Program-made: the position numbers and the translations under genes
Assembly: GCA_019752975.1 (NCBI GenBank)
Contig: JAIELM010000067.1
Location: 1 to 6,715, forward strand
Direction: 5' to 3'
Source of the DNA: Undibacterium sp.
GTDB taxonomy: Bacteria > Pseudomonadota > Gammaproteobacteria > Burkholderiales > Burkholderiaceae_D
Length of the DNA: 6,715 nucleotides
The notes under the pieces: model-generated
Databases searched by the model: none
The model's input: the letters and a program-made list of their open reading frames with translations, nothing else
What the model was told of the DNA's origin: nothing
Shown: positions 1 to 5,975 of the stretch, one piece after another
Layout of the letters: each line of letters starts with the position of its first letter
Position numbering within the stretch: the first letter of the stretch is position 1

Positions 1-223
1 TCATTCCAATTTTTATAAACTCACCGATGAAGAAGCTCATCGCGTTGGCGCCACCGGGTTTTCGTGCGCTAGACCATAAACGCAAGGCGAAAAACGCATT
101 AGGAATCGCACAACAGAGGCCGCCGAATAGGGCGGAAATGCCAGAGGAAATACCAGAGATAATCAAAGCTATCAGCGCGACCAAAAGGGCTGCTGCGAAC
201 TGCAACAGAACAATGCGCGCCAT
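1..223 (-). CDS. atpI: F1Fo ATP synthase subunit I (AtpI), N-terminal part, cut by window edge
   Basis: This minus-strand frame starts at an ATG at 223-221 and stays open to the window edge, giving 74 codons of a protein usually about 110-170 residues long. It shows two hydrophobic segments, at about residues 4-24 and 29-50. The second holds a GG...IPNAFFALR pattern, and a GEFIKI motif follows at about 67-72; both are typical of the AtpI family. AtpI is a small inner-membrane protein that assists assembly of the c-ring and Mg2+ uptake for the ATP synthase. It is usually the first gene of the atp operon, so atpB and the other subunits would be expected beyond the left edge (inference). A weak GGGA-type ribosome site lies just upstream of the start. 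A near-consensus promoter sits about 100 bp upstream. The opposite-strand frame over the same bases has no family resemblance and is a shadow. Confidence 0.85.
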   Translation of the reverse strand, partial: MARIVLLQFAAALLVALIALIISGISSGISALFGGLCCAIPNAFFALRLWSSARKPGGANAMSFFIGEFIKIGM

Positions 224-263
224 GCTATTTCCCACTTCACTATATTATTTTTATGCACAAGTA

Positions 264-289
264 TGATTGAAACTGATTGGCACTGATTG
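264..289. repeat. Three TGATTG direct repeats at 10-bp spacing in the atpI leader
   Basis: TGATTG occurs at 264-269, 274-279 and 284-289, exactly one helical turn apart. On the minus (transcribed) strand these are three CAATCA copies between the predicted atpI transcription start and the start codon. The regular spacing would suit a protein binding one DNA face, or it may be chance in a short motif. No known regulator is assigned. Confidence 0.55.
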
Positions 290-321
290 ACAATCCTACT
301 CGCGTCCAACAAAACCACGGA

Positions 322-350
322 ATTATACGTGCATGCCTAAGACGAGTCAA
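322..350 (-). promoter_or_regulatory. Strong sigma70 promoter for atpI
   Basis: Read on the minus strand, TTGACT (350-345) and TATAAT (327-322) are separated by exactly 17 bp. This is 5/6 and 6/6 agreement with the sigma70 consensus. Transcription would start near 315 and leave an untranslated leader of about 92 nt before atpI. The -35 box overlaps a perfect 12-bp palindrome, TCAAACGTTTGA (347-358), a possible operator. There is no competing gene start, so assignment to atpI is straightforward. Confidence 0.75.
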
Positions 351-374
351 ACGTTTGATGCAGTGCAGCATTGC

Positions 375-398
375 GGAATGGAGAAAAATCTCCATTCC
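375..398 (-). terminator. Perfect 10-bp hairpin after the peroxiredoxin gene (possible terminator)
   Basis: Positions 375-384 and 389-398 form a perfect 10-bp inverted repeat (GGAATGGAGA / TCTCCATTCC) around a 4-nt loop. It lies about 30 bp past the stop codon of the peroxiredoxin gene and before the atpI promoter, where a terminator would be expected. No T-run follows on the minus strand, so it is not a canonical intrinsic terminator. It may instead act with Rho or stabilise the 3' end of the mRNA. Confidence 0.45.
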
Positions 399-428
399 TG
401 TCGTTTGATTGCTTAATTTACTTTTCTA

Positions 429-1097
429 TTATGCTGGTTTTTGGGGTTGCTTCACTATACGCAAATAAGGCTTAGGTGCACTCCATCCCTCAGGAAAAAG
501 TTTGCCTGCTTCGTCATTCGAGACTGAGGCGGCAATGATAACGTCCTCACCTGAGGTCCAATTCGCCGGTGTGGCGACTCTAAATTCAGCGGTGAGCTGT
601 ATCGAATCGAGAACGCGTAAGATTTCACTAACGTTGCGTCCTGTCGTCATGGGATAAGTCATCATCAGCTTAATTTTTTTATCGGGAGCAATTATGAACA
701 CCGAGCGCACAGTGGCATTGGCCGCAGCAGTACGACCATCCGGGCCAACAACATCATCAGCGGGCAGCATGTTATACAGTTTAGCGACCGTCAGATCTGA
801 ATCGCCTATCATAGGGTAATTCACTTTGGCGCCCTGCGTTTCTTCTATGTCTCCTAGCCATTTCATATGTTCTTCTACTGCATCGACTGAAAGCCCAATG
901 AGTTTAGTATGACGTTTAGTAAACTCTGATTCCATCCTTGCCATCGCACCGAGTTCGGTCGTGCAAACTGGGGTGAAGTCCTTAGGATGTGAGAAAAGAA
1001 CAGCCCATTGCTCGCCTATCCATTGATGAAAATCGATGTTGCCATGAGTAGTAGGTGCATTGAAATTAGGGGCGATATCATTGATTCGTAGTGACAT
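429..1097 (-). CDS. 1-Cys peroxiredoxin (Prx6 / LsfA-type)
   Basis: The 222-residue product is a cytoplasmic thiol peroxidase of the Prx6 subfamily, which reduces H2O2 and organic hydroperoxides. The active-site motif is HPKDFTPVCTTE at residues 37-48, with the peroxidatic Cys45 and Thr42. The supporting arginine appears to be Arg131 in the TVRSVF strand. YPMTTGRNVSEILRV (148-162) and the C-terminal domain with FPEGW are also characteristic of the subfamily. There is no other cysteine in the protein, so it must work by the 1-Cys mechanism with an external thiol as resolving partner. The start at 1097 was preferred over an in-frame ATG at 1166. A GGAG site lies 5 nt before it, the protein then begins like its family (SLRINDIAPNF), and the upstream ATG falls inside the predicted -10 box. 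The length fits the family (about 210-225). The gene is monocistronic, flanked by a promoter and a hairpin. Confidence 0.92.
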   Translation of the reverse strand: MSLRINDIAPNFNAPTTHGNIDFHQWIGEQWAVLFSHPKDFTPVCTTELGAMARMESEFTKRHTKLIGLSVDAVEEHMKWLGDIEETQGAKVNYPMIGDSDLTVAKLYNMLPADDVVGPDGRTAAANATVRSVFIIAPDKKIKLMMTYPMTTGRNVSEILRVLDSIQLTAEFRVATPANWTSGEDVIIAASVSNDEAGKLFPEGWSAPKPYLRIVKQPQKPA

Positions 1098-1161
1098 AGT
1101 GACTCCAGTTAGTAAGTTGATGAACGATGACTGCTCGACATTTTGACTCATAAAACGGCTT

Positions 1162-1201
1162 ATCATAGCAAATACCTTTAAATAATTGCGTTGTAATTAT
1201 T
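1162..1201 (-). promoter_or_regulatory. Extended -10 promoter and dyad operator upstream of the peroxiredoxin gene
   Basis: On the minus strand, TGCTATGAT (1170-1162) matches the extended -10 motif TGnTATAAT with one change. The expected -35 position carries no good hexamer. Just upstream is a perfect interrupted dyad, AATAATT-N7-AATTATT (1181-1201), placed about where an activator would touch RNA polymerase. Transcription would start near 1155, giving a leader of about 58 nt and supporting the ATG at 1097. Which regulator binds (LysR-type, OxyR or other) cannot be read from the sequence. The dyad does not match the OxyR ATAG/CTAT pattern. Confidence 0.5.
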
Positions 1202-1333
1202 CTGCCACCATGAAAAAAAATTAACGACATGTGACACAGAGGCGCAAAGAAATGTCTTAGATTTTCTCCGCACCCTTGATGTTAAAAGGTTTGAGTTTTT
1301 TTAAGCGCAAGCATCATGCGATTGTCGCGCATC

Positions 1334-1394
1334 CATAATCGACATAATCGACGCTTTCCGAGTTAATCGAGACTCTCGAGTACTCGAGTACAAT
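1334..1394 (+). promoter_or_regulatory. Repeat-rich upstream region of rep with a possible -10 box
   Basis: This is the promoter-proximal part of the 335-bp gap between the divergent prx and rep genes. It holds a tandem 9-bp repeat (CATAATCGA twice, 1334-1351) with a related TTAATCGA at 1363-1370. A tandem 8-bp repeat follows (CTCGAGTA twice, 1375-1390), of which 1375-1388 is also a perfect 14-bp palindrome. TACAAT at 1389-1394 could be the -10 box of rep, with transcription starting near 1401, but no good -35 hexamer is seen. The other part of the gap (about 1202-1333) shows nothing recognisable. Confidence 0.35.
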
Positions 1395-1432
1395 AGAGCC
1401 TCTCTGGCAATTCCCAAATTCTCCACTCCTCC

Positions 1433-3463
1433 ATGTCTCACGGTCTCAATCTTCCTCAACGCGATGCGGTTAATTATTTGGATGGTCCTTGCCTGGTCTT
1501 GGCAGGAGCAGGTTCGGGCAAAACAAGGGTGATCACCCAAAAGATCGCCAACCTCATTGAACTGCACGGCTATGACGCTAAACATATTGCGGCACTGACC
1601 TTTACCAATAAAGCCGCGCATGAAATGCAAGAGCGCATCGCTAAGCTGTTAAAAGAACCCAAAAAAGCCAAGCAAATTACGGTCTCTACTTTTCATTCTT
1701 TAGGCGTAAAAATTCTACGTCAAGAGGCGCGCGCCTTAGGTTTGAAAGATCGCTTCTCGATCATGGATAGTGATGATTGTTTTTCCTTAGTCCAAGATTT
1801 AGCGATTACCACGGACAAGCAATTAATTCGTCGCATACAAACCGCGATGTCCTTATGGAAGAATGGCCTCATCGATCCAGAACTGGCAATTAAGCAGGCG
1901 CAAGACGAAGACGAAGCCCAAGCCGCGAGGATTTATCGCAGCTACGTCGCCACACTTTCGGCTTATCAAGCGGTTGATTTTGATGACTTGATTCGTTTAC
2001 CAGTCGAACTGTTTCAACAAAATGAAGAAGTGCGCGATAAGTGGCAACGCCGCTTGCGCTATCTTTTGGTCGATGAATATCAGGACACCAATACCTGTCA
2101 GTATGAATTAGTCAAATTGCTGGTCACCGGCATAGGCAAAAAACCGATGTTTACCGCCGTGGGTGATGATGACCAAGCGATCTACGCGTGGCGTGGTGCG
2201 ACTATCGAAAATCTCAAAACCCTACAAGTGGATTTTCCCGATTTACGTATCATTAAACTAGAACAAAACTACCGCTCCAGCACGCGTATTTTGCAAGCAG
2301 CGAATGCGGTGATCGGTAATAATCCCAAAATTTTCGATAAAATTTTATGGTCAGATCATGGCCTTGGTGATCCAGTCAAAGTTCTAGGTATGCAGGACGA
2401 TGAACAAGAAGCACAGCAAATCGCCATCATGATTTCTGCCCATCGATTTGAGCGGCAAGCCAAATGGTCAGACTATGCGATTTTATATCGCGGCAATCAT
2501 CAAGCACGGGTGATAGAACAAGCCATGCGCAAGGAGCGTATTCCTTACACCATCTCTGGCGGCCAAAGTTTTTTTGATCGAGCCGAGATCAAGGATATTA
2601 TTTCCTACCTACGCTTAATCGCCAATGAAGAAGATGATCCCGCTTTCATCCGCGCCATCACTACTCCCAAACGTGGCGTCGGTCAAGCCACCTTAGAAGC
2701 GCTGGGGTCCTACGCTGGGCAGTGGCAGTGCTCACTTTTTGAAGCGGTGTTTAAAGGGGGTATCGAAGCCATACTCACCGATAGACAACTGCGCCCATTG
2801 CGTGAATTCTGCACTTTCATCAATCAGGTCGAGGCGCACGCGCATAGAGAAGGACATGCGGAACAATTGTTAGCCGACCTAATGAAAGAAATTAATTACG
2901 AGGCTTATCTCTACGACAGTTTTGACGACAGAGCCGCGCAAAGCAAGTGGCAGAACGTACTCGATTTTACCCAATGGTTAGCGCAAAAAGGGGGCGGCGG
3001 CAAAGACGGTACGGACGATCATCGCAGTCTATTAGATTTGACGCAAATGGTGGCCTTGATGAGTATGATGGAAGGCAAAGACGAAGAGCCAGACGCGGTA
3101 CGCATGTCCACCTTGCATGCCTCTAAGGGCTTGGAATATCCGCATGTCTTTTTAGTCGGCGTAGAAGAAGGCATCTTGCCACACAAAGGTGATCCGGATG
3201 CGCCAGTTGAAACCATCGCTGCACGCATTGAAGAGGAACGTCGCCTGATGTATGTCGGTATCACTCGTGCCCAAAGAAGTTTGCACATCACCTGGTGCAA
3301 GAAGAGAAAGCGTGCGGGCGCACCCGTGCACTGCGATGTTTCGCGTTTTATCAAAGAAATGCAATTAGATGTCGGTGATGCGGTGCCTAAGGAAGACGAA
3401 ATCATCACACCACAAAATCGTTTGGCCAATTTAAAGGCTTTGCTAAGTCGGCCTAAGGAATAA
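1433..3463 (+). CDS. rep: ATP-dependent DNA helicase Rep (superfamily 1, UvrD/Rep family)
   Basis: The 676-residue protein matches the length of E. coli Rep (673) and begins with the same pattern (LN..Q..AV...GPCLVLAGAGSGKT). All SF1A motifs are present and intact: Q-motif region at 5-13, Walker A AGAGSGKT 24-31, Ia TFTNKAA 56-62, II DEYQD 214-218, III GDDDQAIYAWRG 244-255, IV EQNYRS 277-282, V STLHASKGLEY 559-569, and VI EERRLMYVGITRAQ 601-614. Rep is a 3'-5' single-strand translocase that clears protein roadblocks ahead of the replisome and helps restart forks. Rep rather than UvrD or PcrA is favoured by length and N-terminal wording. The start is the first ATG after an in-frame stop at 1394-1396. 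No Shine-Dalgarno is visible: the 22 bases before the ATG contain no G. The gene stands alone, divergent from prx. Confidence 0.93.
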   Translation: MSHGLNLPQRDAVNYLDGPCLVLAGAGSGKTRVITQKIANLIELHGYDAKHIAALTFTNKAAHEMQERIAKLLKEPKKAKQITVSTFHSLGVKILRQEARALGLKDRFSIMDSDDCFSLVQDLAITTDKQLIRRIQTAMSLWKNGLIDPELAIKQAQDEDEAQAARIYRSYVATLSAYQAVDFDDLIRLPVELFQQNEEVRDKWQRRLRYLLVDEYQDTNTCQYELVKLLVTGIGKKPMFTAVGDDDQAIYAWRGATIENLKTLQVDFPDLRIIKLEQNYRSSTRILQAANAVIGNNPKIFDKILWSDHGLGDPVKVLGMQDDEQEAQQIAIMISAHRFERQAKWSDYAILYRGNHQARVIEQAMRKERIPYTISGGQSFFDRAEIKDIISYLRLIANEEDDPAFIRAITTPKRGVGQATLEALGSYAGQWQCSLFEAVFKGGIEAILTDRQLRPLREFCTFINQVEAHAHREGHAEQLLADLMKEINYEAYLYDSFDDRAAQSKWQNVLDFTQWLAQKGGGGKDGTDDHRSLLDLTQMVALMSMMEGKDEEPDAVRMSTLHASKGLEYPHVFLVGVEEGILPHKGDPDAPVETIAARIEEERRLMYVGITRAQRSLHITWCKKRKRAGAPVHCDVSRFIKEMQLDVGDAVPKEDEIITPQNRLANLKALLSRPKE

Positions 3464-3515
3464 ATTTTCTTCGCGCTTATTTCGCGTCTACTACGTACCT
3501 ACTACGCATCGACAA

Positions 3516-3549
3516 CTAAAGCATTTGAATGCTGAATCAATTGCTTTAG
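3516..3549 (+). terminator. Weak hairpin downstream of rep
   Basis: CTAAAGCA (3516-3523) pairs with TGCTTTAG (3542-3549), and two further A-T pairs follow inside after one mismatch. A T6 run appears about 13 bases after the stem, too far for a textbook intrinsic terminator. Its position 52 bp past the rep stop makes it the best candidate for ending the rep transcript. Confidence 0.3.
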
Positions 3550-3844
3550 ATTTCATCAGAATTTTTTCAAGGAAAATGTGTCCGCTTTTGTCCGCATGAA
3601 GTCGAATCGGACACTCAATATCGCCAAAATTGATCATTCCCACTGGGGTGAAATTGTGGCATGGTTTTTGCTGAGCTTATATTCTGTGCTGGTTTTCAAA
3701 AGCGGCACGCTTCTTCCTCACGATTATTGAAAGAGTTTTCCATGCGTTTTTCTCACACAGCGGCATTGGCAGAGTTCGCAGCTGCGCCCTAGATACAAAT
3801 ACTAAGTCTAATGACACCGCTCTATCGATCAAACAGGACTCATT

Positions 3845-3948
3845 TTTTCCACAATTTTATCCAAACAAGGTCCGTTGACACCTACTATTCATACCATAGC
3901 AATCGAGTCGCCACGATTAAGGCTCGTTACTCAAACCCGTGTGGATAA
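3845..3948. promoter_or_regulatory. Cluster of DnaA-box-like sequences
   Basis: TTTTCCACA at 3845-3853 fits the relaxed consensus TTWTNCACA. TTATCCAAA at 3857-3865 is one base off. TGTGGATAA at 3940-3948 is a perfect TTATCCACA box on the minus strand. The sites sit in AT-rich non-coding DNA upstream of the hydrolase gene. DnaA binding is inferred from consensus only. No AT-rich 13-mer array or dnaA/dnaN gene is present, so this is not called an origin. Confidence 0.4.
3875..3902 (+). promoter_or_regulatory. Possible promoter for the hydrolase gene
   Basis: A perfect -35 hexamer TTGACA (3875-3880) is followed after 16 bp by TAGCAA (3897-3902), only a 3/6 match to TATAAT. It would give a leader of about 110 nt. 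A closer -10-like TTTATA lies about 10 bases before the ATG but has no -35 partner. The assignment is tentative. Confidence 0.25.
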
Positions 3949-4022
3949 ATTATTTGCTGAAGAAATTTTTGCAGAATAGTAAAACCCCATTTTAATCGAT
4001 TCAATTTATACGAGATACAACA

Positions 4023-5618
4023 ATGAATTTCTCTTTAAAAAAACTACCCTATTTGGGCTCAATAATGGCGCTGCTCTCTGTTATATCGATAAGCGTGCTC
4101 CCAAGTTCTGTGACTGCTGCGCCTTCGTCCAATACGAGCACTTCAAGTACCACGGCATTAACCCCATCAGCAGGTCGCTTTGGGGTCGGTTTTCGCTCTG
4201 TTCAACAATATGATTACCATCGCTCTTTCAAAACTCAAGTGGATTTGGTTACCGGAGAAGCCTCAACTGGCGAGCCTGCGCGACCAATGCAAACACTGAT
4301 TTGGTATCCGACCAAAGGTCAAGGGAAAACACTGAGTTATGGCGACTATCTTAAAACACGCCAAAGCGCACTTGATTTTTCTAAAGCGAAGACGAACGCA
4401 GACAGCAAAGCCTATTTAGCTCAACTAGGTGGGCAACTTGATCGACAAACCGTGACCATGCTGGCACAGCGAAGCATGTTAGGTAAAGAAGAAGCAGCGC
4501 CGATTGAAGATAAATTTCCAGTATTGATTTATGCCCCAGGCGCTGGCGGCGAGGCCGATGAAAACGTGGAGCTGTTTGAGTATTTGGCGAGCCACGGCTA
4601 CATCGTGATCTCTTCACGCAGCCAAGGCATGCACACAAAATTGGTCACGATTGATCGACAAGGCATAGAAACCCAAGCGCAAGACATTCAATTTCTCATC
4701 GGCTATGCGCGCCAAATACCGCAAGCCAATCTAGAGAAAATTGCCGTGTTGGGCTTTAGCTGGGGCGGTATGGCGAACTTCTTCGCCGCGTCGAACGATA
4801 CGCGCATCAAAGCCTTGATTTCACTCGATGGATCCCTACGTCAATTTCCAGAATATTCACGCTTGGTCGCGCCAGAATCGATTACAGTGCCAACTTTATT
4901 TATTCAACGTGGTCACGCATCCTTAGAAGAACTTAACCAAGCTAAGCGCGACATCAGTTATGCCGCACTCAGTAGCATGCAATATATGGATCTAGTACAA
5001 ATCACGATGCCATGGATGGAACACAATTTCTTTACCACCGATGGTGTCCGTTTCGGTGGCGACAATGAATTCGAAAATTACTCGCGCGCTGAAATCGCCA
5101 CAGCATATTCATGGATGGCACGTTATGTGTTGGAGTTTATGAACGCCAACTTAAAAACAAATGCCGATAGTGCGGCGTTTCTGAAAAAAAGACCTCAAGA
5201 CAACGGTGCACCGGCGCACATAATGAATCTCAAATACCGCCCCGCCCTCAGTAAAGTGCTACCAACGCGCGAGGGCTTTGCAAAAGAACTGGCAGGTCAA
5301 CAATTCCAACATGCCGATGTTCTGTACGCGAATTTGAAAAAATTAAACCCCAATTTTCAATTTAACGAATATGAACTCAATGCGTGGGGCTATGACTTAC
5401 TGCGTATGGGAAAACGCAAGGAAAGCATAGAAATCTTTAAATTCATTACCAATCAATACCCTAACAGCTTTAACGCCTTTGATAGTTTGGCCGAAGCTTA
5501 TGAAACCAATGGCGAGAACGTGAATGCAATACAAAACTACCAAAAATCACTCGATCTCAATCCGAAAAATACCCACGCAGAAATTCAACTTCGCGTGTTG
5601 AACAAAGTTGAGAATTGA
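4023..5618 (+). CDS. Exported alpha/beta hydrolase (PAF-acetylhydrolase/dienelactone hydrolase-like) with C-terminal TPR domain
   Basis: The 531-residue protein starts with a Sec signal peptide: LKK, a hydrophobic core at about 10-26, and cleavage likely after VTA or VTAA near residue 32-33. A Ser/Thr-rich linker follows. The hydrolase core has the oxyanion-strand region PVLIYAPGAGG (166-176) and the nucleophile elbow GFSWGG (244-249) with Ser246. Asp269 (SLDGS) and His334 (MEHNFF) are the likely other triad members. The Ser-Asp spacing of 23 residues is the same as in plasma PAF-acetylhydrolase (Ser273/Asp296), whose His is also followed by an NF sequence. This suggests ester or short acyl hydrolysis in the periplasm; the substrate is unknown. 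Residues about 447-516 form two TPR repeats (ending QYPNS and LNPKN), a tail seen on several bacterial esterases and beta-lactamase-like enzymes and perhaps used for protein contacts. The ribosome site is weak (GAG 9 nt before the ATG). No operon partner is in view. Confidence 0.85.
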   Translation: MNFSLKKLPYLGSIMALLSVISISVLPSSVTAAPSSNTSTSSTTALTPSAGRFGVGFRSVQQYDYHRSFKTQVDLVTGEASTGEPARPMQTLIWYPTKGQGKTLSYGDYLKTRQSALDFSKAKTNADSKAYLAQLGGQLDRQTVTMLAQRSMLGKEEAAPIEDKFPVLIYAPGAGGEADENVELFEYLASHGYIVISSRSQGMHTKLVTIDRQGIETQAQDIQFLIGYARQIPQANLEKIAVLGFSWGGMANFFAASNDTRIKALISLDGSLRQFPEYSRLVAPESITVPTLFIQRGHASLEELNQAKRDISYAALSSMQYMDLVQITMPWMEHNFFTTDGVRFGGDNEFENYSRAEIATAYSWMARYVLEFMNANLKTNADSAAFLKKRPQDNGAPAHIMNLKYRPALSKVLPTREGFAKELAGQQFQHADVLYANLKKLNPNFQFNEYELNAWGYDLLRMGKRKESIEIFKFITNQYPNSFNAFDSLAEAYETNGENVNAIQNYQKSLDLNPKNTHAEIQLRVLNKVEN

Positions 5619-5634
5619 GATAATTATTGATGTG

Positions 5635-5712
5635 GGTCGGCCTCTTACTGATACTGAGTGATACTGAGTGATACTGAGTAAGTCAAGTGTAGTGATCAGT
5701 TCTAGGCCAACC
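5635..5712 (+). repeat. 78-bp hairpin with three 10-bp tandem repeats in its loop
   Basis: Starting 17 bp after the hydrolase stop, GGTCGGCCT (5635-5643) pairs with AGGCCAACC (5704-5712) with one mismatch. After a 3x3 internal loop, ACTGAT (5647-5652) pairs with ATCAGT (5695-5700). The region between starts with three perfect copies of TGATACTGAG (5649-5678). A further TGGGTC/GACCCA pair (5633-5638, 5721-5726) flanks it. There is no U-tract, so it is not a canonical terminator. It could still stabilise or end the hydrolase mRNA. Confidence 0.55.
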
Positions 5713-5793
5713 AAACCAGTGACCCAATTCAAAAAGCCATGAACTTAGCCAAGTGAGATTGACATGACTCACCGTATTTCAATCAGGAGCTGA

Positions 5794-5975
5794 TTCAACC
5801 CGGAATTTCCATTAGAATTTGAGATGATGACGGATGCACTTTTCGCGGCAGTTTTTGTGAGAATGAGGCGCAAATAGCGGGCTATTTGCAACGAAGAGCA
5901 CGAAAAATGACCGAAAATTCGCCGTCAGCACTCCAATAGCACCGAAGGTGCGGCGAACGGAAAATCTGGGTTCAA
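5794..5975. repeat. Nested imperfect palindrome of about 180 bp (MITE- or REP-like intergenic element)
   Basis: Three roughly coaxial inverted repeats are nested. The core is a perfect 9-bp dyad GCAAATAGC / GCTATTTGC (5870-5878, 5881-5889). Around it, TGACGG (5828-5833) pairs with CCGTCA (5922-5927), with further matches between (TTTTCG/CGAAAA and TTTTT/AAAAA). Outermost, 5794-5810 matches the reverse complement of 5959-5975 at 14 of 17 positions. A separate 10-bp pair TTGAGATGAT / ATCATCTCAA (5819-5828, 5980-5989) and a small GCACC-GAA-GGTGC hairpin (5939-5951) sit in the same region. No long open frame fits it. The structure resembles a repeated palindromic element, but copy number cannot be judged from one window. 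Confidence 0.55.

Larger units (their letters stand above)
3464..4022. other. 559-bp gap between rep and the hydrolase gene, no convincing gene
   Basis: The gap is AT-rich and no RNA gene was recognised. Just after rep, CTACTACG occurs twice with an 11-bp period (3488-3506). Two short open frames stand out. ATG 3596 to TGA 3730 would encode 44 residues with a hydrophobic stretch (IVAWFLLSLYSVLVF) but has no ribosome site. A frame open from 3815 to TAG 3979 has no ATG but fairly protein-like wording near its end (VDKLFAEEIFAE). The two lie in the same reading frame, separated by several stops, so they could be remnants of one decayed gene; this is only inference. GTGTCCG (3578-3584) and CGGACAC (3608-3614) form a spaced inverted repeat around the first ATG. 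DnaA-box-like 9-mers cluster at 3845-3948. Confidence 0.4.

Noticed and set aside
27..266. Plus-strand frame of 79 codons at the left edge
   Set aside because: It lies opposite atpI, has no family resemblance and runs through the atpI start; the minus-strand reading explains the bases.
1098..1166. Longer 245-residue version of the peroxiredoxin
   Set aside because: The extra 23 residues are unlike the family, the upstream ATG lies inside the -10 box, and the internal ATG has a clear GGAG site.
1301..1630. Minus-strand frame of 109 codons overlapping the start of rep
   Set aside because: It overlaps the conserved Walker A region of rep on the other strand and its translation has no recognisable motif.
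3019..3429. Minus-strand frames opposite the 3' part of rep
   Set aside because: Both are shadows of rep motifs V and VI; their translations look random.
3464..4022. Chromosomal replication origin
   Set aside because: Only two or three DnaA-like boxes, no AT-rich 13-mer array and no dnaA, dnaN, gidA or rpmH in view; kept only as a DnaA-box cluster.
5649..5678. Tandem repeats as a CRISPR array
   Set aside because: The units are 10 bp and directly adjacent with no spacers; no cas gene is present.
5547..5732. Minus-strand frame of 61 codons over the hydrolase 3' end
   Set aside because: It includes the translated tandem repeats (VSVRG, ITQYHSVS) and overlaps the TPR coding end; no ribosome site.
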